Below, piece after piece: positions 1 to 15,100 of a stretch of 64,000 nt of DNA. Source of the stretch: Eopsaltria australis. Lineage: Eukaryota > Chordata > Aves > Passeriformes > Petroicidae. The stretch lies in NCBI GenBank assembly GCA_034509425.1, contig JAVTVJ010001329.1, forward strand, positions 434,001-498,000. The letters run 5' to 3'. Under the pieces are notes generated by a model that saw only the letters and a list, made by a program, of their open reading frames with translations, was not told where the DNA came from and ran no database searches. Made by a program: the position numbers and the translations under genes. Every line of letters begins with the position of its first letter. Position 1 is the stretch's first letter.

Positions 1-2
1 AC

Positions 3-149
3 CAATATTCTTTCAATCAGCATATCATAATACTGCTCAGCAAGCTGAGGACGACAGAGCACAAATCGTCCAAGCAGCTCCACAGCTGCTTCTCGTACAC
101 TAGTGGAGTTATCCATTAGCCGCCCATGAACTCCTCGTTGCATATCCAG
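3..149 (-). CDS. NIPBL: NIPBL exon 29 (last exon in window)
   Basis: The exon has 49 codons (147 nt). The peptide [20 protein letters not shown] continues to [20 protein letters not shown] and YDMLIERIL. It forms a HEAT repeat with the [10 protein letters not shown] helix. The acceptor is tttag at 151-150. The last two bases of the window, GT on the coding strand at 2-1, can be the donor, because the next expected residue (Asp) would not fit a read-through. That donor cannot be seen fully. Confidence 0.95.
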   Translation of the reverse strand, partial: MDMQRGVHGRLMDNSTSVREAAVELLGRFVLCRPQLAEQYYDMLIERIL

Positions 150-3100
150 CTAAAAAGAACATATGAAACAAAGATTAAGAATAAGAAATAAAGATTTATT
201 TTAAGGGTGATACATGCATGGTAGATATTTTCTTTTTTTACCCTGGCTAGAATACTGGGGTCTACAGCAACAACCTCAGACAAACACTTCATGGCTTTTG
301 TTCGAACAGCAATTGCATTTTCACCAAGTACACGCAGAATCTAGAAGAGAACAAAACCAAAAATTCAACTGTTTTGGGAAAGTACTAAATTATAATTAAG
401 AGCAAAAATACAGTAGAATAACATACGAATAGTATTACTAAAATAATAATAACTAAAAGCTGAGTTTATCTTCTCAGAGAATAAAAAGATAAGTGAGGTT
501 TCATGGCACTGAAAACTGAACATGGAAATTTATCATGGTTTGCTACTTCTCTAAAATGGGTTATAATGTTCTTGACTTTAAATTCTACTTTTGTCATTCA
601 GTTGTGGCTTTCACCATGGTTCTTTTAACAGCAGAGTTGGATATGGGCACTCTAAGAATTGCTCTGTATGCAGACCAATTTAAGTAGTGCAACCTAAACA
701 AATACTGAATTTCAAACATGTCACTGTGCCAATGTTAGTGCCCTTCTCCCAGAACAACAGCTTCCAAAGTGACAACAACATGCACTGCAAACAACTGGCC
801 AATCTGGCTTTTATGTTCAAATCAATTTAAGCTCAATTTCATGAGTTAATCTTACCAAAAGAGCAAGCATCTTACAGAAGCTGTGAAAATTATTTCAACA
901 CTTTGTAATGATCCTCTCACTGTGTGCATACAATGATTTTGCTATAGTTATACATGAATATATAAAATAATGTGTGCACATTATAACATACAAAACACAT
1001 GCAAGAAAAAGAAACCTAATCACTTATGCCATACAGAATATGAAAGTACATGGTGTTATCATGGCCTGTAAACACCTCTGCTCAATAATGGACAGATACA
1101 GTACAGAGCTGTGAAAATGTTTGGAATCAGAATCCCACTGTGTCTCACTACATTAAGACTTCCAGCACAGTTTACCTGTGTCAAATAAATATCGAAGCTC
1201 TGGGCAAACGGCCTCATAGAGGCCAAGTAGCGAACAATCAAACACGCATCTTCATAGTCCACAGTATCAGAATTCATCCTGAAATAAATACCATGCATTA
1301 ATCAGGACATGTTCACAAAAAATAATTTCAAACATTAAATGTATGGCTAATAAAGAAGTAAGTGGTACTGAAACATACTTCAATGTACTGAACTGAGATG
1401 GAGCAGTTTTAATGATGCTGCGAAGAAACTTTTTGCGGCTTTCTGCTCTATGCATGATTTGTCCTGTGGTCTCAACATCTTTTGCATGATGAGTTCCTTC
1501 AGATGAATCCTCATCCTTCTGAGATTTAATTGCTTTTTCTGTCTCCATAGTTGTATCCCGGAACCACTGAGCTACATAAAACTTCCGAGAGAACTGGAGA
1601 AATAGAGCAGGATGCACAGAAAACAAAACCAACAGACACAGAAAAAGAAAATTAACAGATTATGAGATTCAGGGAATCTAATGCATCAACATTATTTTGG
1701 AAAACACAATCTACAGTATATGTTAGGGTGACAATTTAATTGAAGCACTATTATATATAATCAAAAATAATTTTATTCAGTACATGTTACTGAAATTATT
1801 TATATACATTCCTGATGAAAGAAAGATGAAATTTACCACTAATGATGCATCAATTTCTGTGTTCTCATCCAGATAATCTAGTAAAGCCTTTTGCAGCTGT
1901 TGAATTTCATCATCTCCTCCTGAAACCTGTTAGAAATAGATAGTTATAAACAAGAATATTGCACAGTCATAATCACCATGTCTGCATGTCCACATACAAA
2001 ATACAGTGAAGTCAGTTCTTTGCATAATTGTACAGCATTAATAATTTTTAAACGATTAGCAGTAAAGTAAAAAAAAATATTAAGAGCAGAATAGGACTGG
2101 TTTTAAAACAGACTGACTGATTTGGTTCATTTTCATTCTATGATCTTGCATGAGGACCCTCTGTCACATAGGAAGAAAAAAGGGTGAAACATATAAAACA
2201 CCTTTATTTCCTCAACATTATACTGAAACATGCAGATCCTTGGAGTTGCTGATGTTACAGCAGAAAAAAATGTTAATTTTTCCCCTAAAGTGAATGAGTT
2301 CAAAGCATGCCTACAAGATACATAATACTGATTAGATTTCTACACATATATATTTTTTATTTTTTTTAACACCCTGATGTATGTGCAAATTGTGAGTAGA
2401 AATTCTAGCCTTTCACAAACTTGGCCAGCATCAACCCACTACAAACACATATGCAAGTTCAGTAAAAAATACCACCCCCCCACAAAACTCCAAATTACAC
2501 CACATAAAAACTAACCCTACAAGACTAATAGAATAACTCTCCAAGGCATGCATTTGCATGCCAGAAGCTCAGGTTCCACTTTGCAACAGCACATGCAGGT
2601 CCATATGTACTTTTAAGGCCTCTTAAGACAGAATCCGACTGTTGCTCCATTACTTCCTCTGTATGGTCACAATAAAGTGGATAACCATGGTAATTAATTA
2701 ATATATAGGATCACTACAGAAATGGTGCAATATAAGACATGAGTTAACAAATGCAATACTTATAAATTGTGCATATTTGATTCAGAAACCTAAACAATGA
2801 ATTAAGACAGATTCTCCATAATGTCAATTTTTCAAGCATATTCAAAAATTTCAAGCATTTGAATGGATAGATCTGCATCTGACTGCCATGGATGTCTCAC
2901 ACACCTGTTTGAGGATTCTGGCTAAAGATCCTTGATCCATTTTGCTAGTAACTGCATCTTTTCTCAGTCTTGCTGCTACAGTTCCAAGATAGTCAAGTGA
3001 TGCAACTCTTAATGCCATTTCTGTAGATTTGTTACTGAACTGGTGAACCTAAGAAAAGCAGAATAGACATTTAAACATAAATATTGATTTATACCACTGA

Positions 3101-6100
3101 GATTCTTCGCACAAAAGATTGTTTTACCTTATTAAAATTTCCACGTAACTTTCATATTGCATAAAATTATGTAATTTACTGCTACATGATACATACATTA
3201 CTTACTTATATTAATGTTTCTTTTATATTGGGTCTTTCTGTCTCTACAAATAAGTCTGTCAGAGTATTTTTACATACATATTTCCGTTAAACAAACTGGA
3301 CAACTACCACAGCAGATCTTCAACAGCAGAGATTTTAAGCACCATAATGCTACCTCCTCATTACTCACACAAATATAAAGCTACATTTTACCAAGAACAA
3401 GACCATACAGTATTTTTTCAAGAAGCAGCTCAAACTACTGTGTTAATTACATTATAATACTGAAGAGCAACACACAAAAAACCTCAAAACCCAAAACATT
3501 CCCATTCTGTAAAATGTCATAATGTCAAAATGTCATACAGCATTCGCTGTAGTTGTAAAAAACCCAAGCCACTGAGTTGTTTTCTGGTTCTGTGCTAAGA
3601 GAAGATACTTCATATGCATAATTACATCTATTATGCTGATTTTACTTCAAATAAATACAGGCACTTATTAGATGCAGTGCAATGATACTTTTTGATGTGA
3701 AAATGTAATAAAATAGTGGAACTGGACTTCCATGAGAAACTATACATACAATTTTTAACCAGTTCCATATGAATGATCCTCTAACCAAAATTTTATTATT
3801 TATGTGTTCCATAGTAGTGATACATGCAAGAAAATCCTTACACACTGCATGTACGTCAACAATCAGAAAACATTCATACAGCAGTTTCAGCAGAAACAAA
3901 CAAGTCTTCATTGTAATAAGAAGTTAAAAACAAGAATCCCTTACCAATAGCCTTCCTAGTAAGCTAAGTAGCAACTCTGCAGCTGGCCATTCTGGTTTAT
4001 TGACGGTTGAAAGAAGATCTTGAATAAAGTTCTCAAACAGTGGCCTATAATCTTCTTCCCCTTGTTTACTGCCACACCTGTTAAAAGGAAATGCTCTTCA
4101 TAAGCAAATTTAACAGCCATATAAGGTTTTCTTCTGATATAAACAGAAGTAATCCTATGTTTAATCAGAAAAAAACCAGTTCTTTGCAATTCCAAGAAAA
4201 CAAATCTGAAATATTAGCAGAAAATCTGTTTTATTCATTTGCAGAGAAATAGCTTAAATAGTTATTACTCCAAGTTGCACTGGAAATAAAGCAGCTAATC
4301 CATGACAGCAAAATTTTGTTGCTAAGATTTTTTTTATTTTTAGATTTGCATTAATGACTATATTAACTTGGATAGACAGAGTAGGTAGAACTATAAAAAT
4401 GAAGCTAGAGTAGGATATTTAAGAGTTGGTATATTTACATTCTTTAAGCTTGGTTTTGTTTATCTGATAGTGATAACACATCTCAGTATTATGCTTCACA
4501 AAGGTTACAATCAGAATGCCAAAAAAACACCAACCAACCAACAAACCAAAACCACAAAAAACTCACCAAAAGTTAACATACCTGATACTTTCTGACTTCT
4601 ATATATGACCCTAAGTTTAACATCAGAAGCATGCAATTGCTAGATGGCTTATTAAATAGCTTTTCATCTTTAAGTGTAGAAATTAATACAATAAAAACCT
4701 AAAGACTGGTTCTTTGAAACCCTATGGTTAATTCAGGTACACTTTTTATTCCTTTTTGAGCTATTGACACTCCTAAATTTAGCTCAATGAAAGTAACTTC
4801 TAGGTTTTTAATATCTGATGACTGAACCAGCATGGTTTCACCACTTAAATATTTGCTCAGCCTTCTCTTCCAGGTTTCAAATAAGTAAGAGACCCATAAT
4901 AAAGGAATCCTACATGAACTGTGAGACAGGTTCTCTAAATGTATGAAGAACACTTAGCAGACTTTCTCTTCTACAAACTTTTTTGTCTAGGCAAGAAGCT
5001 CTCTTAGGCACCTATAAAGTATATTATTAAAAAAATTTTATGAACAGGGATTTATAACTGTTCAGTGGTCAGGTTTTAAAGCATTCATTTGGAGTTGGCT
5101 TTATCAATACACTAAATAATGCAACAGTACTTACTTCTTAAGAAAAATAGAAAGGAAGTTTTGTGCTGTTCTCATGGCTGTTTCATATGAGTTAGTAATA
5201 AGCACATCTTGATCCACCTAAAAGTAACAAGATACATTTATCTGTTATTTTAGCGTAGATCTATGATTTCCAGATCAACGTTTCTCAGGCATCAAAAAAT
5301 TACAGCAGACATACAATTACAATGCTTGATTACTAGAGCACTGTAATAACATATTATACCTACGAACGGAAGGAAGTGATTTCTGCACACACATATAAAA
5401 AAGCTTTTTAAAGTATCTTACTTTCTTGTTTGATTCCTCTTCTGAATTAGAATCCTTTTCTGCTGATGGTAAGTGTACCACACACTGAATAAGCTGCAGA
5501 ACTAATGCTGTTACCATCTGAATGTACATAGGCTCTCCATCAGTGTCACTGCTGTTTAACCTGTTAATAAGAAAAGACAATATTAACACTAAAAGTAAAC
5601 AAAAAGGGCAAGACACAAGAAAAAAATTTGTTCCTAAGTAGTATCTTTCAGAAATTATTACCACAGCTAGAGATCTACATTTTAGACATTTATCTATTAA
5701 TTTGCTTCTTTTTATGCAGTGTAACATTTGACCTAACAAAACCAGTATGTATTGCTCTTGCATAGAAGAGGTGAACTGAAACAGCACACAGTTCATTTGC
5801 TGAAACAGCTATAGGAATATTTAATAAAACAAACACCTACCTGCTAAAATACTTAATAATAAGCTTATTATGTATAATGCCATGTCCTCTCCAGCACAAC
5901 AGAACAGAACACACCAAACAGTTGCCATACTAATTTTTCCATAGTATTCAATGCATGTGAAATGTGTAGGAGTTTTAAAGAACAGAAAATAATGACCGTG
6001 ACCTAGATTGAATTTTACAAGGGCTACACCTACAATAATCTGCAGCAGCATAGCAGACTACAGACTTCAGCAGGCAACTGTCTTCAGTTGGTAAGAAGAC

Positions 6101-9100
6101 TATATTTCTCCAAGATAGAACCTCAGAAATAGTATGAGTTTACTGCCCATACACACACCAATATCACCTTATTGCTACACTTAACATCAGAAGGTGGTAA
6201 ACCCTGGCATATGAGATGATATGGATATGAAACTGATTCCCTTCCTAGAAAGAGTGCTCTGAGTGTATCCTCAAAGAAATTCAGCCGGAATTTTCCTGTC
6301 AAGATTTAGCTATGAAGAAAATGTAACTCCATACAAACAGAATTAAATAACTGACCAACAAAAATAATTGTCAATGCACACTAACATTACACCCATTCAC
6401 ATTCTTAGTGGGAAAAATGATATTTCTATTATTTTTGTAAGTAGGCACTAAAGTGATAGCATAAAACCCAATAATTATTACAAGACACTTGTCAATTTGT
6501 TTTGAAACCTCAACCTGCAAAAAGTGCAGCTGGTAGAGACACATTTTTAGTGTAGTTATCAATGAAGCCTAAAATCCTACATCTACAAAACTGTAAATGC
6601 TATAGTCTATAAGTAATTAATTTACGTCAGAAGTTACCTGAAGTTTCTCAAACTCCTCTTGCTAGTTGGTAGTCTTGCAAGGGAAGTGAAAATTTCTTCT
6701 AGTATTAGCTGTCTATGTTTTTCATACCGGGAAAACACCTATTTAATAGTTACAGGATTATTAGGCAAAGATTTATTGTTACATAAAATATACCTTTTTA
6801 AATATATTGTAAATAATTATATATGAGAGCATACACCTCTAATCACACTCTAATAAATTATATTCACCTTATTTTTAATGCACTGGTTTCTCAATGTAAG
6901 CATTTCTTCATAAAATGCATAAAAACTTTACCAAATACAGATTTAAAAAAATCTTTATATGACATAAATGTGTAACAGGTCTTGAAAATACCTTCTATTT
7001 AAAATATTTTTGTTGGTGGTATAACACACTATATAAGGAAACTCAATCAGTGTAGTACTAAGTTTTTGGACTTACTATTTATTTCTCTTAGTACAAAGGA
7101 AAACTCTGTCATAACACAATTTACATGAACACATGTAGGTTGTAGAATACATTTGAGAAAACAGTTTTACTTCATATACCAGGTTTTAATGTTTGCCTCA
7201 CATGACATGCTCTGTCAATTTATAGGGACAGAACTGTTGATTTTACCTCCCCTTTTGCTTGGGCAGAACACTGAAGTATATAATCCTTAGAAAGATGAAA
7301 ATCTCCCACTTGAACAAGGACATTTGTGTCCCACTACATTTTTCCTGAAATAATATTTTACCTGTCCTGTGATTTTTTAAAATAGTCACCTCTTCTGAGG
7401 AAAATAATTTATTCTATTGTACAGAAATACCATACTAGTTCTATGCCTTATTGTGTAAGTTCAACTCTGAACACAGGAAATAAGGAAAACCACATAGCTA
7501 AGATTTAAGATTTAAAATAAAACATTTCTTAAAATAAAAAGGGACAGGTAAGAGAAAGGAGTTTGTGTTTAACTGACAACCAAAATCAAGAAGCTTCTTG
7601 CTGAAAGTAGGCAATTTCTTTCTACACAGTACTCTGCAAATAGAGGCAGCTCAGGTAGATATAACCTTCTACACTATGATATCAAACTGCAAAAACATGC
7701 AAGCACAGTATTAATTCTACACTCGAATTCTCTACCAGAGAGAAAATACAGCCTATGTAAATGCCCTAAGAACTCTCAGGAGTACAAGCATATGAACCCA
7801 CAAATCAGAAAGTACTTACTGCAGTCACTAATTTGATGGCACATAACTGTAGCTCACTGACATTTTCTACAAAGAAAGGTGTTATTCCCATCGATGACAC
7901 CTATCAATGGATAGAAATTATTTTAAGTATATATGGCTAACAAACTGGTATTTATGCAGATTCACAAGTAGGATATTAATTCAGCAGGTAAGGCATTCAA
8001 CAATTACTTCACATTATTTGCAAATAAAGTTATTAAATTAGGGCACAGGTCTTAATGAGGAGTGGCTGAGGGGGTATTAGGCAGTTCAGCGTGGACAAGG
8101 GGAGGGTCTGGGGGGGCCTGATAGTCCTCTACAATTCCCTGAATGGAGGGTGTAACCAGATGAGGTTGGTCTCTTCTGCCAGCTAACAAGCGACAAGATA
8201 AAGGAAATGGGCCATGAGTTGTGCCACGGATGGTTTAGATTGGATTTTAAGTGCCCATGGACGCAGTTCAGCCAATAACCCTGCAGGTATTTGAAAGACG
8301 TGTAGATAGGATGTTTAGGGACATGGTTTAGTCATGCACTTGGCAGTTTAGACTTGATGTTCTTAAGGATCTTTTCCAGTGTAAATGACTACTACTCTAT
8401 ACTTGAATACAACCAGGTTAAGTATAGAAAAGAAGATGTAGATGACATACTACACAACAAACTAGTCACTCTGATGTTAAGAAATCAAAATCTTGTACTA
8501 ATTTCAAACTTCATGTCACTGAGACAATTATACTTTACGTTTGCTCTAGGACAAGCAAAGCTATCAGTTTTGGAAAGGAATTTGGAAAAAACCTACCTGA
8601 AGAATAGTTGTATCAGTGAGAAGCTGTATCTCTAGCAACTCTGACAAGCTGCTGACAATGTCACAAACTTTGTTATACAACATCACTATAACTCTTTGCT
8701 TGTGAGTGGAACACTTGGCACGTTTTGCTTTTGAACTTAAAACACCACCTAGAAAATAAAATACATATTCATTTATGTTTTCAGTATTTCAAATACTAGA
8801 AAGATGATCTTCTTCAAAAAGATCCCAAAACAACTGCATGATTAAAGCTTTGCAAAAGCAATTTAGAGAAACTACTTAGTAGCATCAGCTGGAAATCAGG
8901 AATTTCACAGAATTATTTTTTATAATTACTCTAAATTCTGGACCCGAGACTTTTAGAAAGGGTCTTGAAATTGGAGCCATGCAACTGTAGGTATGTACAT
9001 GACAACAGAAGGCTAGAAGTTAAATAGCTTTCCCTGAAACAAACCATTATATACATGGAGATTATGAATATGAAATTACTTATTTCCACATATAATAACT

Positions 9101-12100
9101 ATACATAGAAGTTCAAACATCTAAATAGTTTAGTCTAAATACTTTTGTTACATTGGCATTATTACAGTAAACCAAGGTGCTATATGACTAAGTTCTTCAG
9201 ATTCAGACACATTCAGTTGTTTTCTTACTCCATGTTTCATCATCCTCTAAGAGTGCATTAATTCAGGATATTGTATGTGATAAGAAACAACAATCAACAT
9301 AAAAGTTGCATACAAAAATCTTATTCCAGAAAGTCATTTACATCATCATACAGTAGATTAACTTTTTATAGTTTTTAATATGGAAAGATTTCTTGGCATA
9401 CTAACCACCATGTGGATCCACTCTATACACCGGATCATACTGAGGATAGAGAGTGTTCTGCAAATGAAATTTTGTGTACTGAATAACTCTTTCTATTACA
9501 TCCTCAATATATACAGCTTTAGGCATATTTGGTGATGTCATAATGTTGATAGCAGTAAGACAAGCATCAGCAGATTTTGTCACTCTTTCCATAATAAGAT
9601 CTCGCCATAATCTCTCCTCATCTTCAGTGTCATTATTCTGCAACAGGCAAGAAAAACAGGAGAGTATGAACAAGAAGTCAAATTTTTATTCTCACCAAGT
9701 AAAAGAAAATAACATTACATTAATATGTGTACATACACTCATGTATAAAATACTGTATTTCTTTAAATACAAAAATAATTTGTTTTAAAAATCAAGTAAT
9801 ACTTGTTTTACTAGCAACAAATTTGTAATGTCTCTCTAAGCTACACATCTTCTAAGTTCTGTATTCTTCTGCTAGAATAGAAATGTGTCTCATTGGGAAG
9901 ATTGCTACATGCGCAATTCAAGACTGATGTACATTAAGCAAAATCTAATTCCTTCATCTGGTGTTTTCCTCAGTGGCACTGGTTGCTGCTTTGGTCCATC
10001 TAATTTCTGCCACTAGAGGGAATTCTTATACAAAAAGACTGTTGCAAGTCATGTGAAATCCGTAAGTACACAACTTCCTGTGCTTCACAGACCAACCCAT
10101 CTATTGGATTGGTTTAAAACATCTCTTATCAAATATGTTCATTTAGATTACCACAGGCTACTAAGTCTCTATATTACTGTGTTTGTACAAGGTACTAAAA
10201 CAAACATCCGTGAGGTTAAATATGACCATCCAGCACTACTTAAATACTGTAATAACATTATTCCAGCAAAGCTAGGTAGAATTTCTCATAGCTTCTCTGG
10301 CACAGACAGAGCCTCCAGAGAAAAGGGTCTTTACTACCTACATGACAGCACCATACTTCAACATTGTTGGCTTTCCTTGTAAAGGTTAGAGGTCGGTGAA
10401 ACTGTAACAGTTTTGCCGTCAAGGTAAGAGAATTTGAACCAATAGAACAGTGCATTATATGTATGATATACACAATTAGAGAATCAACAAAAATATGCAA
10501 ATCAGGAGGCCCCAGCAAACTCCTCAGATACAATGGCTTTAAGGAATTTGCTACGCACACAATTGAGACCTTAAGGGAAAAAAAATATTTCCCTTAATTA
10601 ATCTTGGAAATGAAACGAATATTAAAGCATCCTCTGCTTCCAAAAAATATACTGACATGAAGGTAAAAGTAGCAAGCTTACACCTTAGCAGAGACTTTCT
10701 TCGCCACAGTGATTTGAATAATTTTAATAGTTTTAAGAAAAATCTAAAGCTTCCTTTTTTTTTTTTAAACCTGCTTTTTTTTTTAAATCCAAGTTTGTCT
10801 CTGAATTGCAAGCACTGGACAATTTCATTAACTTCTTAATATTTTTGAGTTTTACTTCAAAAACCTAAACGAAAAATATCACTTTAAAATCATTAACATA
10901 AAGACTTCATCACAGTGAAGCAGACCAGGTAAACCAGTACTTTCTTTTAATACATTTTTTGTATTGCCACAAGACATTCACTATCATATACTGAAACTTT
11001 GAAACCCCTACAAACTATCTAGATTAAAGTATTTAGGTACAAATAACATGTCTGGTTTGTGTTTGCAAGTTCAAATTCTTTCTTTCTGATATAAACAACT
11101 ACTCTTATCTACAGATGAGGAGGTTTTTTCTATTAAACTCAATCTTAATCTTGCTGGAATATTGTTTTCAATAGAAAGAGTATAAATAAATACGTGAAAT
11201 GTGAAATATGGAACATTAACTTCATAAAACCTCAAAATCTTTGTATAATTCTAGATATACCAGGAAAAAAACCCACCCTAATATATTAAAATTACTGTTA
11301 ATTTTATTTACATTGACATTGTCACTTTGCAATGAAAGAACACTTAAAACTTCCTCCTTAGTGCTCAAGAGAAAGACAGACTCTATGTGAAAACTGCAGT
11401 ATTTCCTTCATTTTGTAAGGGATGTTTTATGGACGCATAGCAAAGAAATGTCCAACAATGCAAATAACACCAGAATTATCATGACTATTTCAGGATGAAA
11501 CTATAATATCTAAAATGAAACAAAAGAAAATACAGTTGCCCCAATACACCTGCTAGTAGTTATCACAACTATAGTAAAATACGATTAGTATTAAAAAACA
11601 TAACTGACTGAATTTTGCTTCACACATGTTACATTAGAAATCTCTTCCACACATATACACAGTATTTGAACCTATCACTAAATAGGACACAAGTGAAGAA
11701 AACTATACTGTACAATGATGCAAAATTATTAAATTTCAAACTTACGTGGTTAAGTAAAGTAGAAAGCTTTGATCCATCTTGAATATTCTTCTCCAAAATA
11801 TTCAGGACTTTTACTGTTTTCTCTGTTGAGAGCTAAAATAAGTAAAGAAACATGTCAAACAACTGTAGGAATATAAATTATTCCAAATTGCTGAAAAGAA
11901 CATTGAGGAATGAAGGACAGAGCTTGTACAATCTGAGTCACTTCAACTGTAAACAATTTGCCATAAAGAGAATGCAGATATGATAATGAAAACAGGTAAA
12001 ACATATTCTAGAATTGCAATTAAGCTGCATTTTCAACCAGCAAAATCCACAGAAACAGATTTTTAAATTGTATGTCATTAATGTTGTGTAGTTATGCATT

Positions 12101-15100
12101 TTTGCTTCAGAAATAGAAACTTACCAAATCCAAGTATGATCTACAAATTCTAAGTGACCATACAGAGCTTTATTAGGAGAAAATCCAAACTGCATGAACA
12201 AACAGAAATAAATAACCCTGATACTTGAAATATAATAAAAGGGAAATGTATTCTTAATATTAGTGTTAACTTCAAAGAAGCATCATGTTGAAGAAAGTAA
12301 ACTGAACTCAATTACTGATCTTCTGTAGAAGTCTGATTAAATAATTTGTGGAATATGTTAAACTTGGGGAGAGCCAGTTTCTCTCATCTAGATACTATTC
12401 ACCATTGCAAGCAACAAAACTGATTTTATGTAGACATGTATGTAGGTATGTATGTAGGTATGTATATATGTATGTGTAAAAAATATGGAACAGAGGTTAA
12501 GGGTGAGAACGATCAGGAAAGAGAAACAATCATGCCACCCACAAGCTACAAAGGAAGGTAGGGAGACTGAAGGAGAATCCAGGAGGAATATCTGAAGACT
12601 GGATTAAAGAAGTTTGGAATAGTCCAGAGTAATTACTATAGTACACAGTTTCACAGACACTCCACAAACCTAAGTGGTCAAGAGCAGGCAAAGAGTTTAT
12701 CTTAGGACTGCCCAAAGCAAAGAGCTCCAGGACGATAACAGGAACTCAAGAACACTGTTCTAGAGGTGTGACATCAACAAGTTTGCACCAACAAAAGTTC
12801 CTCTAACTGACTGAGAAAGAGTATGGCAAAGACACCATAGCATGCAGTCTACAGAAAATTATTCCTTTTATCACCTAGCATGTTAAATTTTCTAAGAAAG
12901 GATTTTTGTTTTGTGCTTCTGGCTGGACATCATACATCTACATTGCACTGATGGCATACATCAGGAAAGGTGGAACTTTTTACTTTGCCAGCAGGTTCTG
13001 ATTTACTGTAGCTGTTCAAATGCAGTTGTAAGGAGCAAAGCCTATAGGTCGATGTGCTTTTGTAAAAACATACTGATTATTTTTGATTTTACTGTTGGCA
13101 CATGTGTTACATATTGGCATACAGTCAACACTGACACAGAGGAGGACCTTTGAACAAAAATGTCTCCGCTTCAGAAAGAGTAACAGTAAGCACGTTTTAA
13201 GTTCCTAAGCACTTCAGCTAAGTGAGCAGAAGCTCAGCTTTTCTTCCAGTGTCTGCACCCTTGAAGAGGGTGGAATGTCATTATAGAAGAAGCAAGTTTT
13301 TATATGTTAATCAATATTTCATGTTCCAAAAAAAGTTAGATTATGAAGAGGTACCTTGTCCATAATGCCCATTGCCTTGATTTTTGCAGATTCACTACCC
13401 AACTCACTAAGCTGATGTTTTCCCAGTAGCAATTCCTGTGGAATCTCATCATCATCACCTTTAAAAAAAAAGTAAAAAATTAACCATCATATTTTTAATA
13501 AGACTCCTAGGAAATCAGTATATTTTATTCCAATATGAAAAAGCTAACTAAAAAAAAAGAGTTGATTGTTCAAATAGCCAGCACCTAATGGTTTCAAATA
13601 ATTAGCATCTACTAGCATCTAACAAAGACTGATAATTACACTTTTTGGTTGTGTTGAAACAATGAATACTTGTTAAGTATGACTGGTTCTGAAATACCAT
13701 TTAAGAGCCTAACATGAGATATGCAGTTCTGAAAGTCACAAACTAAAATTTTTTAAAATAGCAAACCCCATTTATTGCAGTACTTGTGCCATCATTTTCA
13801 ACTCAGTAAAACAACTTGTAGCCCTGAAGTTCAAACCTGGGCAAGAGCAATAGATGAAAAACACATATGAAATTAAGCGCATTGAGATAATCTGAGTCTT
13901 AATTGTATTTAACCTTAGACAAAAATCATGTTACCAGACACAGAAATATTCCATGACTTCACTTTTAAGTTCAAGATTGTATACACTATGGCTTTAAAAA
14001 CTACAGAAACTTGTTTACTATGCCCCTCCCCTTGTTTTAATCCTGTGACTAAGATGGTAGGAAAAAAATTAATGAATATTCCATTATCCATCTCAAAAGA
14101 AAGTCATCTTTGGCAACATGAATTAATTCCTTGACACTTGGCTAAGGAGGCTGTTTTTCCACTGAAATACGTAAGTGACTCAGTGTCTTAGCCATAAATT
14201 CACAAGCACCCTGCTATCTGAATTGAATAATCAAGATCTGCATGTAGCAGATGCAAAATTATGTGCCTCAGACATTACTAGCAAGAGAACGATCTTGTTT
14301 ACATGTTTGACAGAAGGTAACACCCTAAAGACATTCCAAAGAAGTATCTTTTCCACTCCAAGGGAGCTACTCATGATTTATGCCCCCTTTTGGATTCTGC
14401 AGAGAGGAGGCAGAAGGATCTTCAGGCAATGGCAAGTGAAATTGGAAAGGTAAAGGCCATCACTCAAGGTGGAAGCCATATAAATCCAGTACGCCCTAGC
14501 AAGTTACCATGTGTAATTAAATCACCATGAAGGAAGTTCAAAAATACCAATACAATTCTTTGGATGCTTCTCGGGTTTCTAACTGGGGCAAGCATTTTGA
14601 AAATTTCTGATATATTACCAAAAGCTGTAAAATCCATGTCTTCCAGATTTTCCAAAATGTTCTCTATTGAAGCAGTAAACCTTTTGAAGGTTGAAGAATC
14701 CATCATTTCTGGTGAAAAAAAAGGGAAATTCATAAACAATTATCTTAAGTATAAAGGAGGAAATACAAACTGTAGAAAATAAATATTTTTAAATTACCTT
14801 CAGGTGTTAGTTTAGGTTCATAAGCTTTCCTCTTCTTTTGTTTTTCTTTTTTCTTCATTTTTCTAGCCACTAATTAAGAGAATAAGGAGTAAAACAATAC
14901 TTTCTCAAAACTTAAAGAAAGGATTATGTACATTTCTTACACTTGTACTCTATATGGCATGTAATGATGTCCATTTTAAAATGCTTAACATATCCATTAA
15001 AAAAAGCACCAGCATTACGGAATATAATTAAATCTTTGTAAAGACCAGTTACCCTCACTGAGGCTAGGAGGAGAAGAATAATCATCCATATCAGAATCAT

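Noticed and set aside
5317..5796. 159-codon ORF containing exon 21 with open flanks
   Set aside because: Only the central 46 codons are NIPBL. The flanks are intron sequence bounded by good splice sites and fail to match the protein.
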